11,514 bases of DNA from Bradyrhizobium sp. (GTDB taxonomy: Bacteria > Pseudomonadota > Alphaproteobacteria > Rhizobiales > Xanthobacteraceae): NCBI GenBank assembly GCA_028290305.1, contig JAQGKC010000238.1:1-11514 (forward strand), given 5' to 3'. Below the pieces are notes generated by a model. That model made no database searches. It saw only the letters and a program-made list of their open reading frames with translations, and was not told the DNA's origin. The position numbers were made by a program, and so were the translations under genes. Positions 1 through 7,873 of this stretch are shown here, piece by piece. Within the stretch, counting starts at the first letter, position 1. Each line of letters opens with the position of its first letter.

Positions 1-2107
1 CCGCTCCAGGCGCGCTTTCGATAGTAATATGCCCCCCGGATTGTCGGACAAAGCCATAGACCATGCTGAGGCCGAGTCCGGTGCCCTTGCCGACCTCCTT
101 GGTCGTGAAGAAGGGCTCAAAAACCCGATCCCGTACTTCAGGAGCCATCCCACAGCCCGTGTCCGTGACGGACAGCCTGACATACGATCCGGGCAAGCAC
201 CCGGCCATGCCTCCCTCATCCAGAACGACGTTCCGCGTCTCGATCTCGAGTACGCCGCCATCCGGCATCGCATCGCGCGCATTCAGGGCCAGGTTAAGTA
301 GAGCAGTCTCCAGCAGCGACGGGTCGACATGGCACCGCCACGATCGCTCATCGGCCCGCAGCTTGACCTCGCATCCTCCTCCGACCGCTTGGCGGATGAG
401 CCCTTGGAATTCATAAATCAGCTGGTTTGCGCAGACCAGTTTGGGGTTCAGTTTCTGCCGCCTCGAAAAGGCGAGCAGCTGCGCCGTCAGCTTTGCCCCT
501 CGGCCAGCGGCACGCAGTCCGGCTGCAGCCAACTCCCGGACCCTGCCATTATCCGCCGCATCCTCGATGAGTTCGAAGTTGCCGGCGACCACTGTAAGCA
601 GGTTGTTGAAGTCGTGCGCCACGCCGCCGGTGAGCTGGCCCACGGACTCCATCTTCTGGCTCTGGTGAAGCTGCTCCTCGATCAGGCGGCGCGCCTCCAG
701 GGCGTGCTTGTGTTCGGTGATGTCTCGGACGTAGATCGCGAGACCCTGACTGGAGGGGAACGCATTGATCGCGTACCAGAAACTTCGGCGTTCGCAGAAC
801 GTCTCGAAGCTCGCCGGGCGTTGCTCTGACATCGCCTCCCGAAATCGGCTCAAAATGCCCTCGTGGGCAGCCTCCGCAAAGGCCTCCCACAGTTTCGCGC
901 CGATCAGATCGCGATCCTTGGCGACCTGCGCCCAGGCCTGCCCGTTCAGGTAGCTGATGCGCCAGTTCCAATCGACAATCAGCACGCTGTCGGTCGTACT
1001 CTCGAAGATTGTCGTGATCCGAGCCGCGGCTTCCTCGGCCTTCTCTTTCGCCTCAGACAACTCGAGCTCGCGATGCTCCAGCGCATCCGCCATGGTGTTG
1101 AACGCGTCGGCGACCCGCACGAGTTCGGAATTTCCCTGGATGTCCACACGTCGGGCAAATTCGCCGAGCCGCCATTGGTTCGCGGCGTCGACCAATTGGC
1201 CAAGCGGGCGATGGATGAACCGCCGGGCGCCCAACCATGTCAGGACCAACACCAGCGAGGTGCTCAGGGCGATCAGGAGGATGCCGCGTTGCGTGTGATT
1301 TTGGATCTCGGCGAAAGCCTGCGCCTTGTTGAGGCCGAAGCTGACAACAAGGGCCCCGGAATCAGCCCGCAAGGCTGAGTAGCCTTCAATCCGCTCCACG
1401 CCATCGATATCGAGGATATCGACCGCGCCGCGGTCGTCCATTTTCAGGTATTTGTCACCGGGCATCTTAGTGCCGATGAACCGGTCATTATGGGGGTAGC
1501 GGGCGAGATAAGTGCCGTTGCGGTCCGTGATGGCGAGCGCAGCTCCTTCCGGAACGCCCTTTCGAGCGATGTAGTCAGCGAGCCAATCCAGGTTGAGGCC
1601 CGCTACGATGACGCCGCCCATGCGGCCATCGTCGCCGTAGAACGGCAACGCAAACTGGAGGACGTTCCGGCCGGTTGACAGACCTGCCGAGAATTCTCCG
1701 ACCGTGAATGTGCCGGTCTTCAAGACGTTGGCGAAGTAGGTCCGTGCAGCGATGGTGATTGGCCTATGGTCGCTGTTCGTGTCGCAGAAGGACTGGCCAT
1801 TCGAGTCACTGACGAGAAAGGTAATGAACGCCGGAAATCGCTGCTGCATCGCACCAAGGTAAGCATTGCATGCTTGGCTGTCCCTCGTTTTTATCGACGG
1901 GAGTTCTGACATTGCGATCAGGACCTGACGAATTCCCTGGACGATCTGCTGCTGTTCTGCCGCGGCGAGCTTAGCCAGGCTGAGCGCCTGGTTCTGCACT
2001 TCGACTTGGCGCGCGCGGCGCAGGTCGAATTCATTGAACATTTGGATCGCGATCGCGGGCAGTAGCGCGACAGCCACCAGCACGAATAGGCGTGATAAGA
2101 GGGTCAC
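1..2107 (-). CDS. Sensor histidine kinase, C-terminus cut by window edge
   Basis: This membrane sensor kinase would autophosphorylate on His and pass phosphate to a response regulator. The 702 visible codons read through without a stop. The start is GTG at 2107: an in-frame TGA lies only two codons upstream and the next Met is residue 23. Visible parts are TM1 (about 5-22), a periplasmic Cache-like sensor (about 35-265), TM2 (about 275-292), HAMP (about 293-345), PAS (about 362-465), HisKA with GGVAHDFNN and phospho-acceptor H498, and HATPase_c with an N-box around N609, DTGCGM 649-654, FEPFFTTK 663-670 and GTGLGL 675-680. The [10 protein letters not shown]-box is typical of kinases that often carry a C-terminal receiver domain; whether one follows is not visible. 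The divergent response regulator at 2613 is the likely partner. The ligand is unknown; Cache sensors often bind small organic acids, so a link to aromatic acids is only a guess. Confidence 0.93.
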   Translation of the reverse strand, partial: MTLLSRLFVLVAVALLPAIAIQMFNEFDLRRARQVEVQNQALSLAKLAAAEQQQIVQGIRQVLIAMSELPSIKTRDSQACNAYLGAMQQRFPAFITFLVSDSNGQSFCDTNSDHRPITIAARTYFANVLKTGTFTVGEFSAGLSTGRNVLQFALPFYGDDGRMGGVIVAGLNLDWLADYIARKGVPEGAALAITDRNGTYLARYPHNDRFIGTKMPGDKYLKMDDRGAVDILDIDGVERIEGYSALRADSGALVVSFGLNKAQAFAEIQNHTQRGILLIALSTSLVLVLTWLGARRFIHRPLGQLVDAANQWRLGEFARRVDIQGNSELVRVADAFNTMADALEHRELELSEAKEKAEEAAARITTIFESTTDSVLIVDWNWRISYLNGQAWAQVAKDRDLIGAKLWEAFAEAAHEGILSRFREAMSEQRPASFETFCERRSFWYAINAFPSSQGLAIYVRDITEHKHALEARRLIEEQLHQSQKMESVGQLTGGVAHDFNNLLTVVAGNFELIEDAADNGRVRELAAAGLRAAGRGAKLTAQLLAFSRRQKLNPKLVCANQLIYEFQGLIRQAVGGGCEVKLRADERSWRCHVDPSLLETALLNLALNARDAMPDGGVLEIETRNVVLDEGGMAGCLPGSYVRLSVTDTGCGMAPEVRDRVFEPFFTTKEVGKGTGLGLSMVYGFVRQSGGHITIESAPGA

Positions 2108-2391
2108 TTCTCAGCTGGCCCCAATCCTGTAACGTTCGTCCGTCGGGGGAACGATGCTGAACTTGTCTCGATCGTCGGCGAAGCGCTATTGGGGATGCGC
2201 TCGACGATCATCCTGATGGCCGTAATACGTGGGTCGGGTAGGCGTGGTTCCGGACAGATCTGTCCCATGTCAAAACTCTGTGCGCTGCGGAAGATGTAGG
2301 GGCCGTGTTGCGGCTCGGTGTCAGTGCAGAAAAACTTCGTTACGATCGTAACGCGTCTAGGACTTAAAACCGGCAGAAAAGCAGATACCAT
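2104..2391 (-). CDS. Small hypothetical ORF overlapping the kinase start
   Basis: I do not recognise this 95-residue ORF. Its TGA stop overlaps the GTG start of the histidine kinase by four bases (GTGA), the usual arrangement for translational coupling. The middle third (about residues 20-70) uses GC-ending codons like a real gene, while both ends do not. It has no signal peptide or membrane segment. Just upstream, in a different frame, a 41-residue ORF (2364-2489) begins MDFKIQPVSDFGAEI. That faintly resembles the N-terminus of TauD/TfdA-type dioxygenases before diverging, so the whole 2104-2489 stretch could be a frameshifted remnant. Gene and remnant are about equally plausible. Confidence 0.3.
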   Translation of the reverse strand: MVSAFLPVLSPRRVTIVTKFFCTDTEPQHGPYIFRSAQSFDMGQICPEPRLPDPRITAIRMIVERIPNSASPTIETSSASFPRRTNVTGLGPAEK

Positions 2392-2527
2392 GGCGTCGAA
2401 GGCAAGGCGGGTGCCTTGACGTAGGCAGTGCCGCCGAATTTAGCGATTTCAGCGCCGAAGTCGCTCACGGGCTGAATTTTGAAATCCATAATTCAGTCCA
2501 ATTACCGATAAATCCCATGATCCAAGG

Positions 2528-2561
2528 ACAGCCGAATGTTCTTCAAGCTGCATTCGGTTGT
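2528..2561. promoter_or_regulatory. Inverted repeat upstream of the response regulator
   Basis: Arms 2528-2538 (ACAGCCGAATG) and 2551-2561 (CATTCGGTTGT) are complementary in 10 of 11 positions, with a 12-base spacer. The site lies about 50 bases before the chosen start of the response regulator and between the two divergent units. That position fits an operator, possibly for autoregulation, or a 5' UTR hairpin. It falls inside the alternative longer reading frame of the regulator, which favours the downstream start. Confidence 0.35.
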
Positions 2562-2612
2562 CCGAATTTTTCCGCTGCCAAAGAGTCAGCTATCGAAACC
2601 AGGAGCGGAGGA

Positions 2613-3347
2613 ATGCCCGGCGACAGCGGCGAGGTGGGTCACATTCTTGTGGTCGATGACGACGCGATGGTGCGGCAGACGATCACTGATTTTTTAGAGG
2701 AACAGAATGTGCCGACGAATTCCGTGTCCTGCCGGCAGGAATTGAATAGCCACCTCGAAAAGGCACATCCTAGCCTGATCCTGCTGGATCTGCGGCTCGG
2801 CCAAGAGGACGGGCTCGACGTCTTGAAAGAGATCCGTTCTCATTCAGACGTTCCTATCATCATCATGACAGGGCACAGCCGTGAGGAGGTAGACCGAGTG
2901 GTGGGTCTCGAACTGGGTGCGGACGACTACTTAGCAAAGCCGTTCGGCCTCAGGGAATTGCTGGCCCGCGTCCGTGCCGTCTTACGGCGGCACGAAAGGG
3001 GCCACGCCACGCGAGCCCGCGACCCGGAGAGGAGCGGGTACCGGTTTAACGGCTGGTCGCTTGAACGTCGCACCCGTCGCCTCGTCAATCCGGATGGCGC
3101 GCCCGTTTCGCTGACCAACGGCGAATATGCCTTGCTGCTCGCGTTTCTCAAAGCGCCACAACGGCCGCTCACGCGAGAGATGATTCTTCAAGCAACGCGA
3201 GTCCGCGAGGACATTTTCGACCGAAGCATCGATGTCCAAGTCTTGCGTTTGCGACGCAAGCTCGAGATCGACCCGAATGCGCCACGTATAATCGAGACGG
3301 AGCGCGGCGTTGGCTATATCTTCACGGCTATAGTCAAACCGTTTTGA
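2613..3347 (+). CDS. OmpR-family response regulator
   Basis: This cytoplasmic transcription factor of 244 residues has an N-terminal receiver domain (about 9-122) and a C-terminal winged-helix DNA-binding domain (about 145-240). Receiver residues are all present: acidic pocket D15-D17, phospho-acceptor D59 in LLDLRLG, T86 and K109 in AKPF. The C-terminal half has the family signatures LTNGEYALL, RSIDVQVLRLRRKLE and ETERGVGYIF. The frame stays open upstream to an ATG at 2517. I chose 2613 because AGGAG at 2601-2605 sits seven bases before it, because the receiver domain begins about nine residues later, and because an inverted repeat occupies the extra upstream stretch. It is divergent from the histidine kinase, its likely phosphodonor. 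The target genes cannot be read from the window. Confidence 0.94.
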   Translation: MPGDSGEVGHILVVDDDAMVRQTITDFLEEQNVPTNSVSCRQELNSHLEKAHPSLILLDLRLGQEDGLDVLKEIRSHSDVPIIIMTGHSREEVDRVVGLELGADDYLAKPFGLRELLARVRAVLRRHERGHATRARDPERSGYRFNGWSLERRTRRLVNPDGAPVSLTNGEYALLLAFLKAPQRPLTREMILQATRVREDIFDRSIDVQVLRLRRKLEIDPNAPRIIETERGVGYIFTAIVKPF

Positions 3348-3359
3348 ACAGCGGAGCGG

Positions 3360-3510
3360 GCTGCTACCGTTTCAATGGCGCTGGCAGGTTTCGCGTCGCA
3401 GCCGAGACCGTGTCGATTCCCAGGGATCGCCGGTCGCGCTGATCAGGAACGAATATAATTTGCTGCTTGCCTTCTCGAAGCGCCAGAGCTGCGACGCGCT
3501 CGGCGGCAAG
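3360..3510 (+). pseudogene. Remnant of a second OmpR-type DNA-binding domain
   Basis: Immediately after the intact regulator, the plus strand encodes a worn copy of the start of its winged-helix domain. CYRFNG is followed, after a two-base frame offset near 3378, by WQVSRRSRDRVDSQGSPVAL and then IRNEYNLLLAFSKRQS. This aligns with GYRFNGWSLERRTRR, NPDGAPVSL and TNGEYALLLAFLKAPQ of the intact protein (residues about 138-185). Similarity stops near 3500, before the recognition helix, and there is no receiver domain or start codon. It is diverged rather than a recent copy, so it is either an old tandem duplication or a relic of a related regulator. It is non-functional as read. Confidence 0.7.
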
Positions 3511-3630
3511 GCAGGCACGGGCGACCTCGGGTACCCGTTTGACGGCTTGACCAGTTTCGCAATCGAGCACCTCACTATGGACCTTTAAATCCCGATGCAG
3601 AGCGGCCGACAACTCCGCCGTGACCTTGAC
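3511..3630 (-). pseudogene. DUF2274-like remnant
   Basis: On the minus strand about 40 residues read VKVTAELSAALHRDLKVHSE then VLDCETGQAVKRVPEVARAC. From memory of the family, this resembles the core of DUF2274 proteins, small proteins commonly encoded just after trbI in conjugative and integrative element transfer regions, with a pattern like LHRDL..YAEVL..ETGQAV. No start codon or family N-terminus is present, and the frame continues into the reverse complement of the response-regulator remnant. It is therefore a fragment, probably left by a lost mobile element. The family call rests on pattern memory, not a search. Confidence 0.45.
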
Positions 3631-3637
3631 GCGAGGA

Positions 3638-3665
3638 CGAGATTCGAATCCGCGTCCCTCAGCCA
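3638..3665 (+). other. tRNA-3'-end-like motif (no tRNA body)
   Basis: A T-loop-like TTCGAAT (3643-3649) is followed by CCGCG, TCCCTCA, G and CCA, the spacing of a tRNA T-arm, acceptor strand, discriminator base and CCA. The 5' T-stem CGAGA pairs with CCGCG at only three of five positions. No anticodon or D-arm is visible upstream. It could be a degenerate tRNA end of the kind left at element attachment sites, or coincidence. Confidence 0.15.
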
Positions 3666-3714
3666 CGGTGAGCCTTGCTATGCAGCGACCTTGGGAAATG
3701 GCTCGTTCGACCAA

Positions 3715-3762
3715 TCGCAAGAATCGGCGGTTGCGAGCCGCCGCAACCACCGATTCCTGCGA
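3715..3762. repeat. Long imperfect inverted repeat
   Basis: Two 21-base arms, 3715-3735 and 3742-3762, are complementary at 19 positions around a six-base loop (AGCCGC). The mismatches are 3720/3757 and 3728/3749. The hairpin core includes GGTTGCG and CGCAACC. There is no T-run after either arm, so it is not a standard intrinsic terminator for the flanking genes. It lies in a gene-free stretch among gene remnants, so a transposon end, a recombination site or a stand-alone structured element are all possible. Confidence 0.6.
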
Positions 3763-3813
3763 TACCAGCGAAGGTGATCCGGAAGGGTCGCCTTTTGCGT
3801 TTACCGACGTGTT

Positions 3814-4290
3814 TTATTGAGGCGATTTGGGCCGCACCGAAGAATGTTGATGAGCGATCTTCCAAATGCCGTCTTTTTTGACCATGACGAAACTAAAGCG
3901 TGCAGGGACAACAACAGGTTGGTCGTCCGCCACCGGTCTTGAGAAATCGTAAAATCCAGTGATCGCAACAGCATCTTCTGCAAGGGCAATAGCAGAATGG
4001 TCGCCGAGTTTAACCTGTAATTTTGCGGCTGCTGCCGCCTTGAAATAAGCACGAAGATCATCGGGCTTCGAAGTCATGCCGGGGCTAAGAGTACCGAGTA
4101 TTAGCGCATCATTCGTATACATGCGAACTATCTGTTCGACGTTCCCAGAGTTGAATGCCTCTGACCAACGTTCGACGCCCGCGTAGGCATCCTCTCGTTT
4201 GTCAGCAAGTGCCGGCGGGATCACTACAGCGACCGCGAACAACGGCGAAACAATAACTTTCATAATCATCCGACGCCGCTCAATGATCAC
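3814..4290 (-). CDS. Secreted SnoaL-like / DUF4440 family protein
   Basis: This 158-residue protein is predicted to be exported to the periplasm. The start is GTG at 4290, chosen because AAGGAGG lies five bases before it and because it gives a proper signal peptide: a basic n-region (ERRRMIMK), a hydrophobic stretch and a PALA cleavage site before D30. An ATG at 4329 would add 13 residues without a better ribosome site. The mature part has the pattern of NTF2/SnoaL-like folds: a first helix (AYAGVERWSEAFNSGNVEQI), MYTNDALILG, and late strands FSFVMVKKDGIWKIAHQHSS. Family members include small hydrolases, isomerases and non-catalytic binding proteins, so no reaction can be assigned. It is 223 bases beyond the end of benC on the same strand and may be a separate unit. 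Confidence 0.75.
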   Translation of the reverse strand: MIIERRRMIMKVIVSPLFAVAVVIPPALADKREDAYAGVERWSEAFNSGNVEQIVRMYTNDALILGTLSPGMTSKPDDLRAYFKAAAAAKLQVKLGDHSAIALAEDAVAITGFYDFSRPVADDQPVVVPARFSFVMVKKDGIWKIAHQHSSVRPKSPQ

Positions 4291-4329
4291 ATTGGCCTCC
4301 TTCAAACTGTAACCGTCGGTCTTCTCCAT

Positions 4330-4513
4330 GGACTAAAAATTCGGAGTCATGCTCATGCTAGGTTTGATGCCTCGCCTTCAGCAGTTCGGCCGCTCGTTCA
4401 CCGACAATGACGCGCCGCAGGGTCCACTGCGCTCTTGCCGCGGGCCTCGAACTCCACAGGCAGGCCCCGCGCCAGGGTAAGGTCAGTCGTGTCATACGCC
4501 GATGCGCCTGACA
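4330..4513. other. Spacer downstream of benC, nothing recognised
   Basis: This stretch separates benC from the SnoaL-like gene. Short minus-strand frames exist (one ends VIVGERAAELLKARHQT, another contains LPVEFEARGKSAV), and their codon use is gene-like. I could not match either to a family. They might be a decayed gene tail. No clear terminator with a T-run is visible. Confidence 0.4.
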
Positions 4514-5539
4514 TCACACTGCCAAGGCCTCGCTCGCAGGGACGAACTTTTCGAAATGGACGTTTGCGGGCGATAGGCCGAGCTTCGCGACATGCCGCCG
4601 CCCGCTCTCGACCATCTCGGGCGGCCCGCACAGATATACGTCCAAGTCGCCGTTATTCAGTGCGCCGGCGGTAAAATGATCGGTGACATGGCCAGTCAGC
4701 GGATGCCGGCTTCCAGGGCCTGAACAGGTGGTGTGATAGGTGAACTTCGGGATACGCGCTCTGAGCGCCTCGATCCGTTCGACCTCCACAAGATCGGCGT
4801 CATCGCGCGCGCCGTAAATGAGTCGCACGGGCTGATCGTTGGCACCCCGCGCGGCCAGATGCTCGAGCATTGACAAGATCGGCCCGACGCCGGTCCCTCC
4901 GGCAAGGAACAGGATCGGCCGTCGCGGCGCACGAAGGTAGAAACTACCGAACGGGCCGTTGAGAAGGAGCCTGTCACCCGTCTTGGCCTTCGCCTCGAAA
5001 TAGGCGCTCATCTTGCCGCCCAGCACATTGCGGATCAGGAAGGTCGCAACATCGGCGCCCGGCGCAGAGGTGAAGGAATAGGGCCGCTTCGTCATTTCAT
5101 TGGGAGCGGTGACATTGACATATTGCCCTGGCAGGAACATCGGAAGCGCACCTTCCAGCGGCGTGACCGACAGCCTTATGCGGTGAGCCGACAAGGCCTC
5201 GACCTCGACGATCTCGGCCATTGTGTCCTTGGGCTTCACTCTGCACGCGCCGGAGGAGGCCAGGATGTCGATCACCATGTCGTTCTTGGCCTTTGCCTGG
5301 CAACAGAGGACATAGCCTTCGGCCGCTTCCGCCTCGCTCAACGCATCCTCGATATAGGATCCAGGGTCGAACTCGCCCGATTGACGAAAGGCCTTGCAAG
5401 TGCCGCAAACTCCGTTGGTGCAATCAAGCGGCACATTGATATCCTGGCGGTAGGCGGCGTCGGCGATGCTTTCGCTTTCGTCTGCATCGATGAACCGGGT
5501 GATTCCATCTTCAAAGTTTAGAGCAATCTTATGTGGCAT
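4514..5539 (-). CDS. benC: Benzoate 1,2-dioxygenase reductase component
   Basis: This 341-residue flavo-iron-sulfur protein passes electrons from NADH through FAD and a [2Fe-2S] centre to the terminal oxygenase BenAB. Domains in order are a plant-type ferredoxin (1-95) with cluster ligands C40, C45, C48 and C80; an FAD-binding domain (about 103-200) with RPYSF 152-156 and GPFGSF 195-200; and an NAD-binding domain (about 205-335) with GGTGVGP 214-220, YGAR 242-245 and CGPPEM 304-309. The ferredoxin-first order and the length match the BenC/XylZ/AntC group. It starts 26 bases after the benB stop, as third gene of the benABC operon. The family also serves anthranilate and halobenzoate dioxygenases; benzoate is preferred because of the BenA sequence and the nearby benD. 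Confidence 0.93.
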   Translation of the reverse strand: MPHKIALNFEDGITRFIDADESESIADAAYRQDINVPLDCTNGVCGTCKAFRQSGEFDPGSYIEDALSEAEAAEGYVLCCQAKAKNDMVIDILASSGACRVKPKDTMAEIVEVEALSAHRIRLSVTPLEGALPMFLPGQYVNVTAPNEMTKRPYSFTSAPGADVATFLIRNVLGGKMSAYFEAKAKTGDRLLLNGPFGSFYLRAPRRPILFLAGGTGVGPILSMLEHLAARGANDQPVRLIYGARDDADLVEVERIEALRARIPKFTYHTTCSGPGSRHPLTGHVTDHFTAGALNNGDLDVYLCGPPEMVESGRRHVAKLGLSPANVHFEKFVPASEALAV

Positions 5540-5565
5540 GCGTCCGCTCTACCTGCCTGTCGTCA

Positions 5566-6057
5566 TCATATGTGATAGACGTCGATGACGTGGTGGATAT
5601 AGTCGTTCTTCAGAATTACCTTTTTGGCTTTGATCATGGGGCGCTCACCTCCAGTATCAAGAGTGTAGAAGGAAACTCCGAAATAGGTGTCGATGATTTT
5701 GTAACGATAGCTGAGCGTCTGCCAGTTGAAGCGCAGTTCGATTTTGCTGTCGTTCTGGGAGAGGATTTCGACATTTGATATGTTGTGCGACGTCCGCGGC
5801 TCGGGGGTGCTGGCGCTCGATCGTTCGGTCTTGATGCGGAAGACGCGATCCTCAAGGCCGCTGCGACGGGCATAGTAGATCAGGGAAATCTCCGCATGAG
5901 GGTCTTCGACAAGTCTGTCGTTGTCGTCCCAGGCCGGCATCCAGAAGCTCACGTCGGGCGCATAGAAGGCCAGCCACGTGTCCCAGTCCCGATCGTCCAA
6001 CGCGCGGGCTTCGGCATAGAGAAACGCTTCGATCCCGGACAGCGGGATCGTGTTCAT
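5566..6057 (-). CDS. benB: Benzoate 1,2-dioxygenase small (beta) subunit
   Basis: This 163-residue beta subunit of the aromatic-ring hydroxylating dioxygenase would form the alpha3beta3 oxygenase with BenA; it is structural and carries no metal. Family features are the NTF2-like fold with [21 protein letters not shown] near the start, FWMPAW, the central [20 protein letters not shown] and the C-terminal [18 protein letters not shown]. The ATG at 6057 overlaps the benA stop by four bases (ATGA), which indicates translational coupling and decides the start over an in-frame upstream codon at 6102. The length agrees with BenB/XylY proteins (about 160 residues). Confidence 0.94.
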   Translation of the reverse strand: MNTIPLSGIEAFLYAEARALDDRDWDTWLAFYAPDVSFWMPAWDDNDRLVEDPHAEISLIYYARRSGLEDRVFRIKTERSSASTPEPRTSHNISNVEILSQNDSKIELRFNWQTLSYRYKIIDTYFGVSFYTLDTGGERPMIKAKKVILKNDYIHHVIDVYHI

Positions 6058-7391
6058 GCGCCATCTCCCTTGAGCGCTGCCGCCCGCAGCGCGTCGGACC
6101 AATATCCGTGCTGGACAAGGAAAAGACCTTCGTCCTCGATCTTCATGCCGCTTCTCAGCGGATGAAGGTCGATCGCCTGCGCCCCTTCGTCGGCACCCTC
6201 GATGCAGTGCGTCGCGCCGCGCGACAAATCATTCCAGCGCATCGCCTTGGCCATATATGCCTGCTGACAGGCGCGGAATTCCTCCAGATCGTCGGGCGTC
6301 GCCATGCCACTGGCATTGAAGAAATCCTCGTATTGGCGAATGCGGCGCGCCCGCTGCTCCGCCGGCTCGTTCTTCGGCGCGATGCAGTAGATCGTCACCT
6401 CGGTCTTATCGACTGCCAGCGGGCGCGACACGCGCAGCTGCGAACTCATCTGGTCCATCAGATAGAGGTTCGGATAGAGGCAGAGGTTACGGAGGTTCTC
6501 GACCATCCATTGGGCCTTGGCGCGGCCATGTCTTGCCGTGAGCTCATTGAGGTGCGCGTAGGCAGGCCGGGTCGTTGGGTCGGCCCATCGAGACCAAACG
6601 ACCATATGCCCGTTTTCGAACGAATAGTAACCGCCCTTCTGCTTGCTCATTTTGCTGACATCGGTCGCCTTGATGTCGTCCGATTCCGCGTTACGGCGGC
6701 TCGTGGTGGCAATGTAGTTCCAGTGCACCGACGACACATGATAGCCGTCGGCCCCGTTCTCAGCCTGCAGCTTCCAATTGCCGTCGTAGATGTAGCTGGA
6801 CGAGCCGCACAAGACTTCGAGTCCGTCGGGTGCCTGGTCGACCATCATGTCGATGATCTTCATGGCCTCGCCGAGATGTTCGGCCAATGGCTTCACATCC
6901 GGGTTGAGGCTTCCGAACAGGAAGCCGCGATAGGCCTCGAACCTCGCGACCCTCTTCAAGTCGTGCGAGCCTTCGTTGTGGAATTGCTCGGGATAACCGG
7001 CACCGTCAGGATCTTTCACCTTCAGCAACTTTCCGGAATTGCTGAATGTCCAACCATGGAACGGGCAGGTGAATGTCGACTTGCTGCCGCGCTTGTAACG
7101 GCAAAGCATTGCGCCACGGTGACTGCAGGCATTGATGAAGGCGTTAAGTTCGTTGTCCTTGCTGCGGGTGATAAAGATGGGCTGTCGTCCCATCCAGGTC
7201 GTGAAGTAGTCATTCTTGTTCGGAATCTGACTCTCGTGCGCGAGATACACCCAATTTCCCTCAAAGAGGTGCTTCATCTCCAACTCAAAGAACCCGGCAT
7301 CGGTAAATATGGCACGGTCACAACGAAACAGACCGTCGCCCGAATCCTCGACCAATGCTGTGTTGAGACGTTCAAGGATGCTTGTTGTCAT
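6054..7391 (-). CDS. benA: Benzoate 1,2-dioxygenase large (alpha) subunit
   Basis: This 445-residue catalytic subunit would convert benzoate, O2 and NADH-derived electrons to the cis-1,2-dihydroxy-cyclohexadiene carboxylate. The Rieske [2Fe-2S] ligands are C89, H91, C109 and H112 (CSHRG, CPFHGW). The mononuclear iron site is H218 and H223 in [13 protein letters not shown], with D313 in LYPNLYLMD as probable third ligand and D215 as the inter-subunit electron-transfer Asp. Long stretches such as [20 protein letters not shown] and [16 protein letters not shown] match what I recall of BenA. The start at 7391 has GGAG nine bases upstream and gives the family N-terminus; the frame stays open to 7499 without a better site. 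It is first in benABC. Closely related AntA/CbdA enzymes cannot be fully excluded, but they need no dihydrodiol dehydrogenase, and benD is present here. Confidence 0.95.
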   Translation of the reverse strand: MTTSILERLNTALVEDSGDGLFRCDRAIFTDAGFFELEMKHLFEGNWVYLAHESQIPNKNDYFTTWMGRQPIFITRSKDNELNAFINACSHRGAMLCRYKRGSKSTFTCPFHGWTFSNSGKLLKVKDPDGAGYPEQFHNEGSHDLKRVARFEAYRGFLFGSLNPDVKPLAEHLGEAMKIIDMMVDQAPDGLEVLCGSSSYIYDGNWKLQAENGADGYHVSSVHWNYIATTSRRNAESDDIKATDVSKMSKQKGGYYSFENGHMVVWSRWADPTTRPAYAHLNELTARHGRAKAQWMVENLRNLCLYPNLYLMDQMSSQLRVSRPLAVDKTEVTIYCIAPKNEPAEQRARRIRQYEDFFNASGMATPDDLEEFRACQQAYMAKAMRWNDLSRGATHCIEGADEGAQAIDLHPLRSGMKIEDEGLFLVQHGYWSDALRAAALKGDGA

Positions 7392-7477
7392 GGCGTTTTT
7401 CTCCGAAGTGTCGGTCAATCTGTTAAGCGAGCGACGATGGTCGCAACGATCGCTGAGACGATCAGAGTGAACGCAAA

Positions 7478-7729
7478 TCAGATAGACGTCATGAGACAAT
7501 CGCGCCCTTTCTGCCTGTACGGATGCGCACTGGGCTGATCATGGACCTCGATCCTGTCGGCACCGGGCAGCGAAATCTTCGTACAGAATTGGTCTAGTAA
7601 GTCGGCAAAGCCACAGGTCATTTGGAAATTGGCTCGTGCATACTCACAATCGACGCCAACGAAGGGAACATCCAGCTGTGTCCACCGAAGCCGATAAGCG
7701 TTGCAATTGAGATCCATTGCCTCAGACAT
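7478..7729 (-). pseudogene. Fragment of an AraC/XylS-type regulator sensor domain
   Basis: This 83-residue ORF lies directly upstream of benA on the same strand. Its first part, AMDLNCNAYRLRWTQLDV ... DCEYARANFQMT, aligns with residues 53-85 of the intact AraC regulator on the other strand (AVDLSSNAHRLERTHQDV ... DHYYAIFQMT). About half of the positions are identical, with a two-residue gap. After FQMT the match fades. It lacks the N-terminal 50 residues and the whole helix-turn-helix region, so it cannot bind DNA in the family manner. It is best read as a relic of another benR-like gene that formerly sat before benABC. The benA promoter must lie within or just after it. Expression as a short protein is possible but unsupported; no good ribosome site is visible. 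Confidence 0.65.
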
Positions 7730-7873
7730 GCACTGTAAAGTCTCAGAGGCGTGATCAATCGTGATTCAAAGTCGGGTTAAATCGGTGTCATCTTGAATAT
7801 GTCCCGCCGCATGGGAAGAGCTCATTTCGGCGGCACCGGAATGGAAGAAAAACTCCTTACCCTGAGTTCTCAC

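Noticed and set aside
329..1378. Plus-strand open frames within 329-829 and 863-1378
   Set aside because: They lie opposite the HisKA, PAS and HAMP coding sequence of the minus-strand kinase, which reads unbroken from 2107 to the window edge.
2517..2612. Upstream 32-residue extension of the response regulator
   Set aside because: The extra residues match no receiver-domain sequence and contain an inverted repeat, and the ATG at 2613 has a much better ribosome-binding site.
4484..4513. Weak hairpin (TGTCA ... TGACA) just after benC, considered as a terminator
   Set aside because: Short arms with an internal loop and no T-run on the benC strand.
6108..7538. 476-residue plus-strand open frame opposite benA
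   Set aside because: It is antisense to a convincing BenA with all metal ligands. Its product is rich in Arg/His/Val and looks like no protein family; the length follows from the GC-rich codon pattern of benA.
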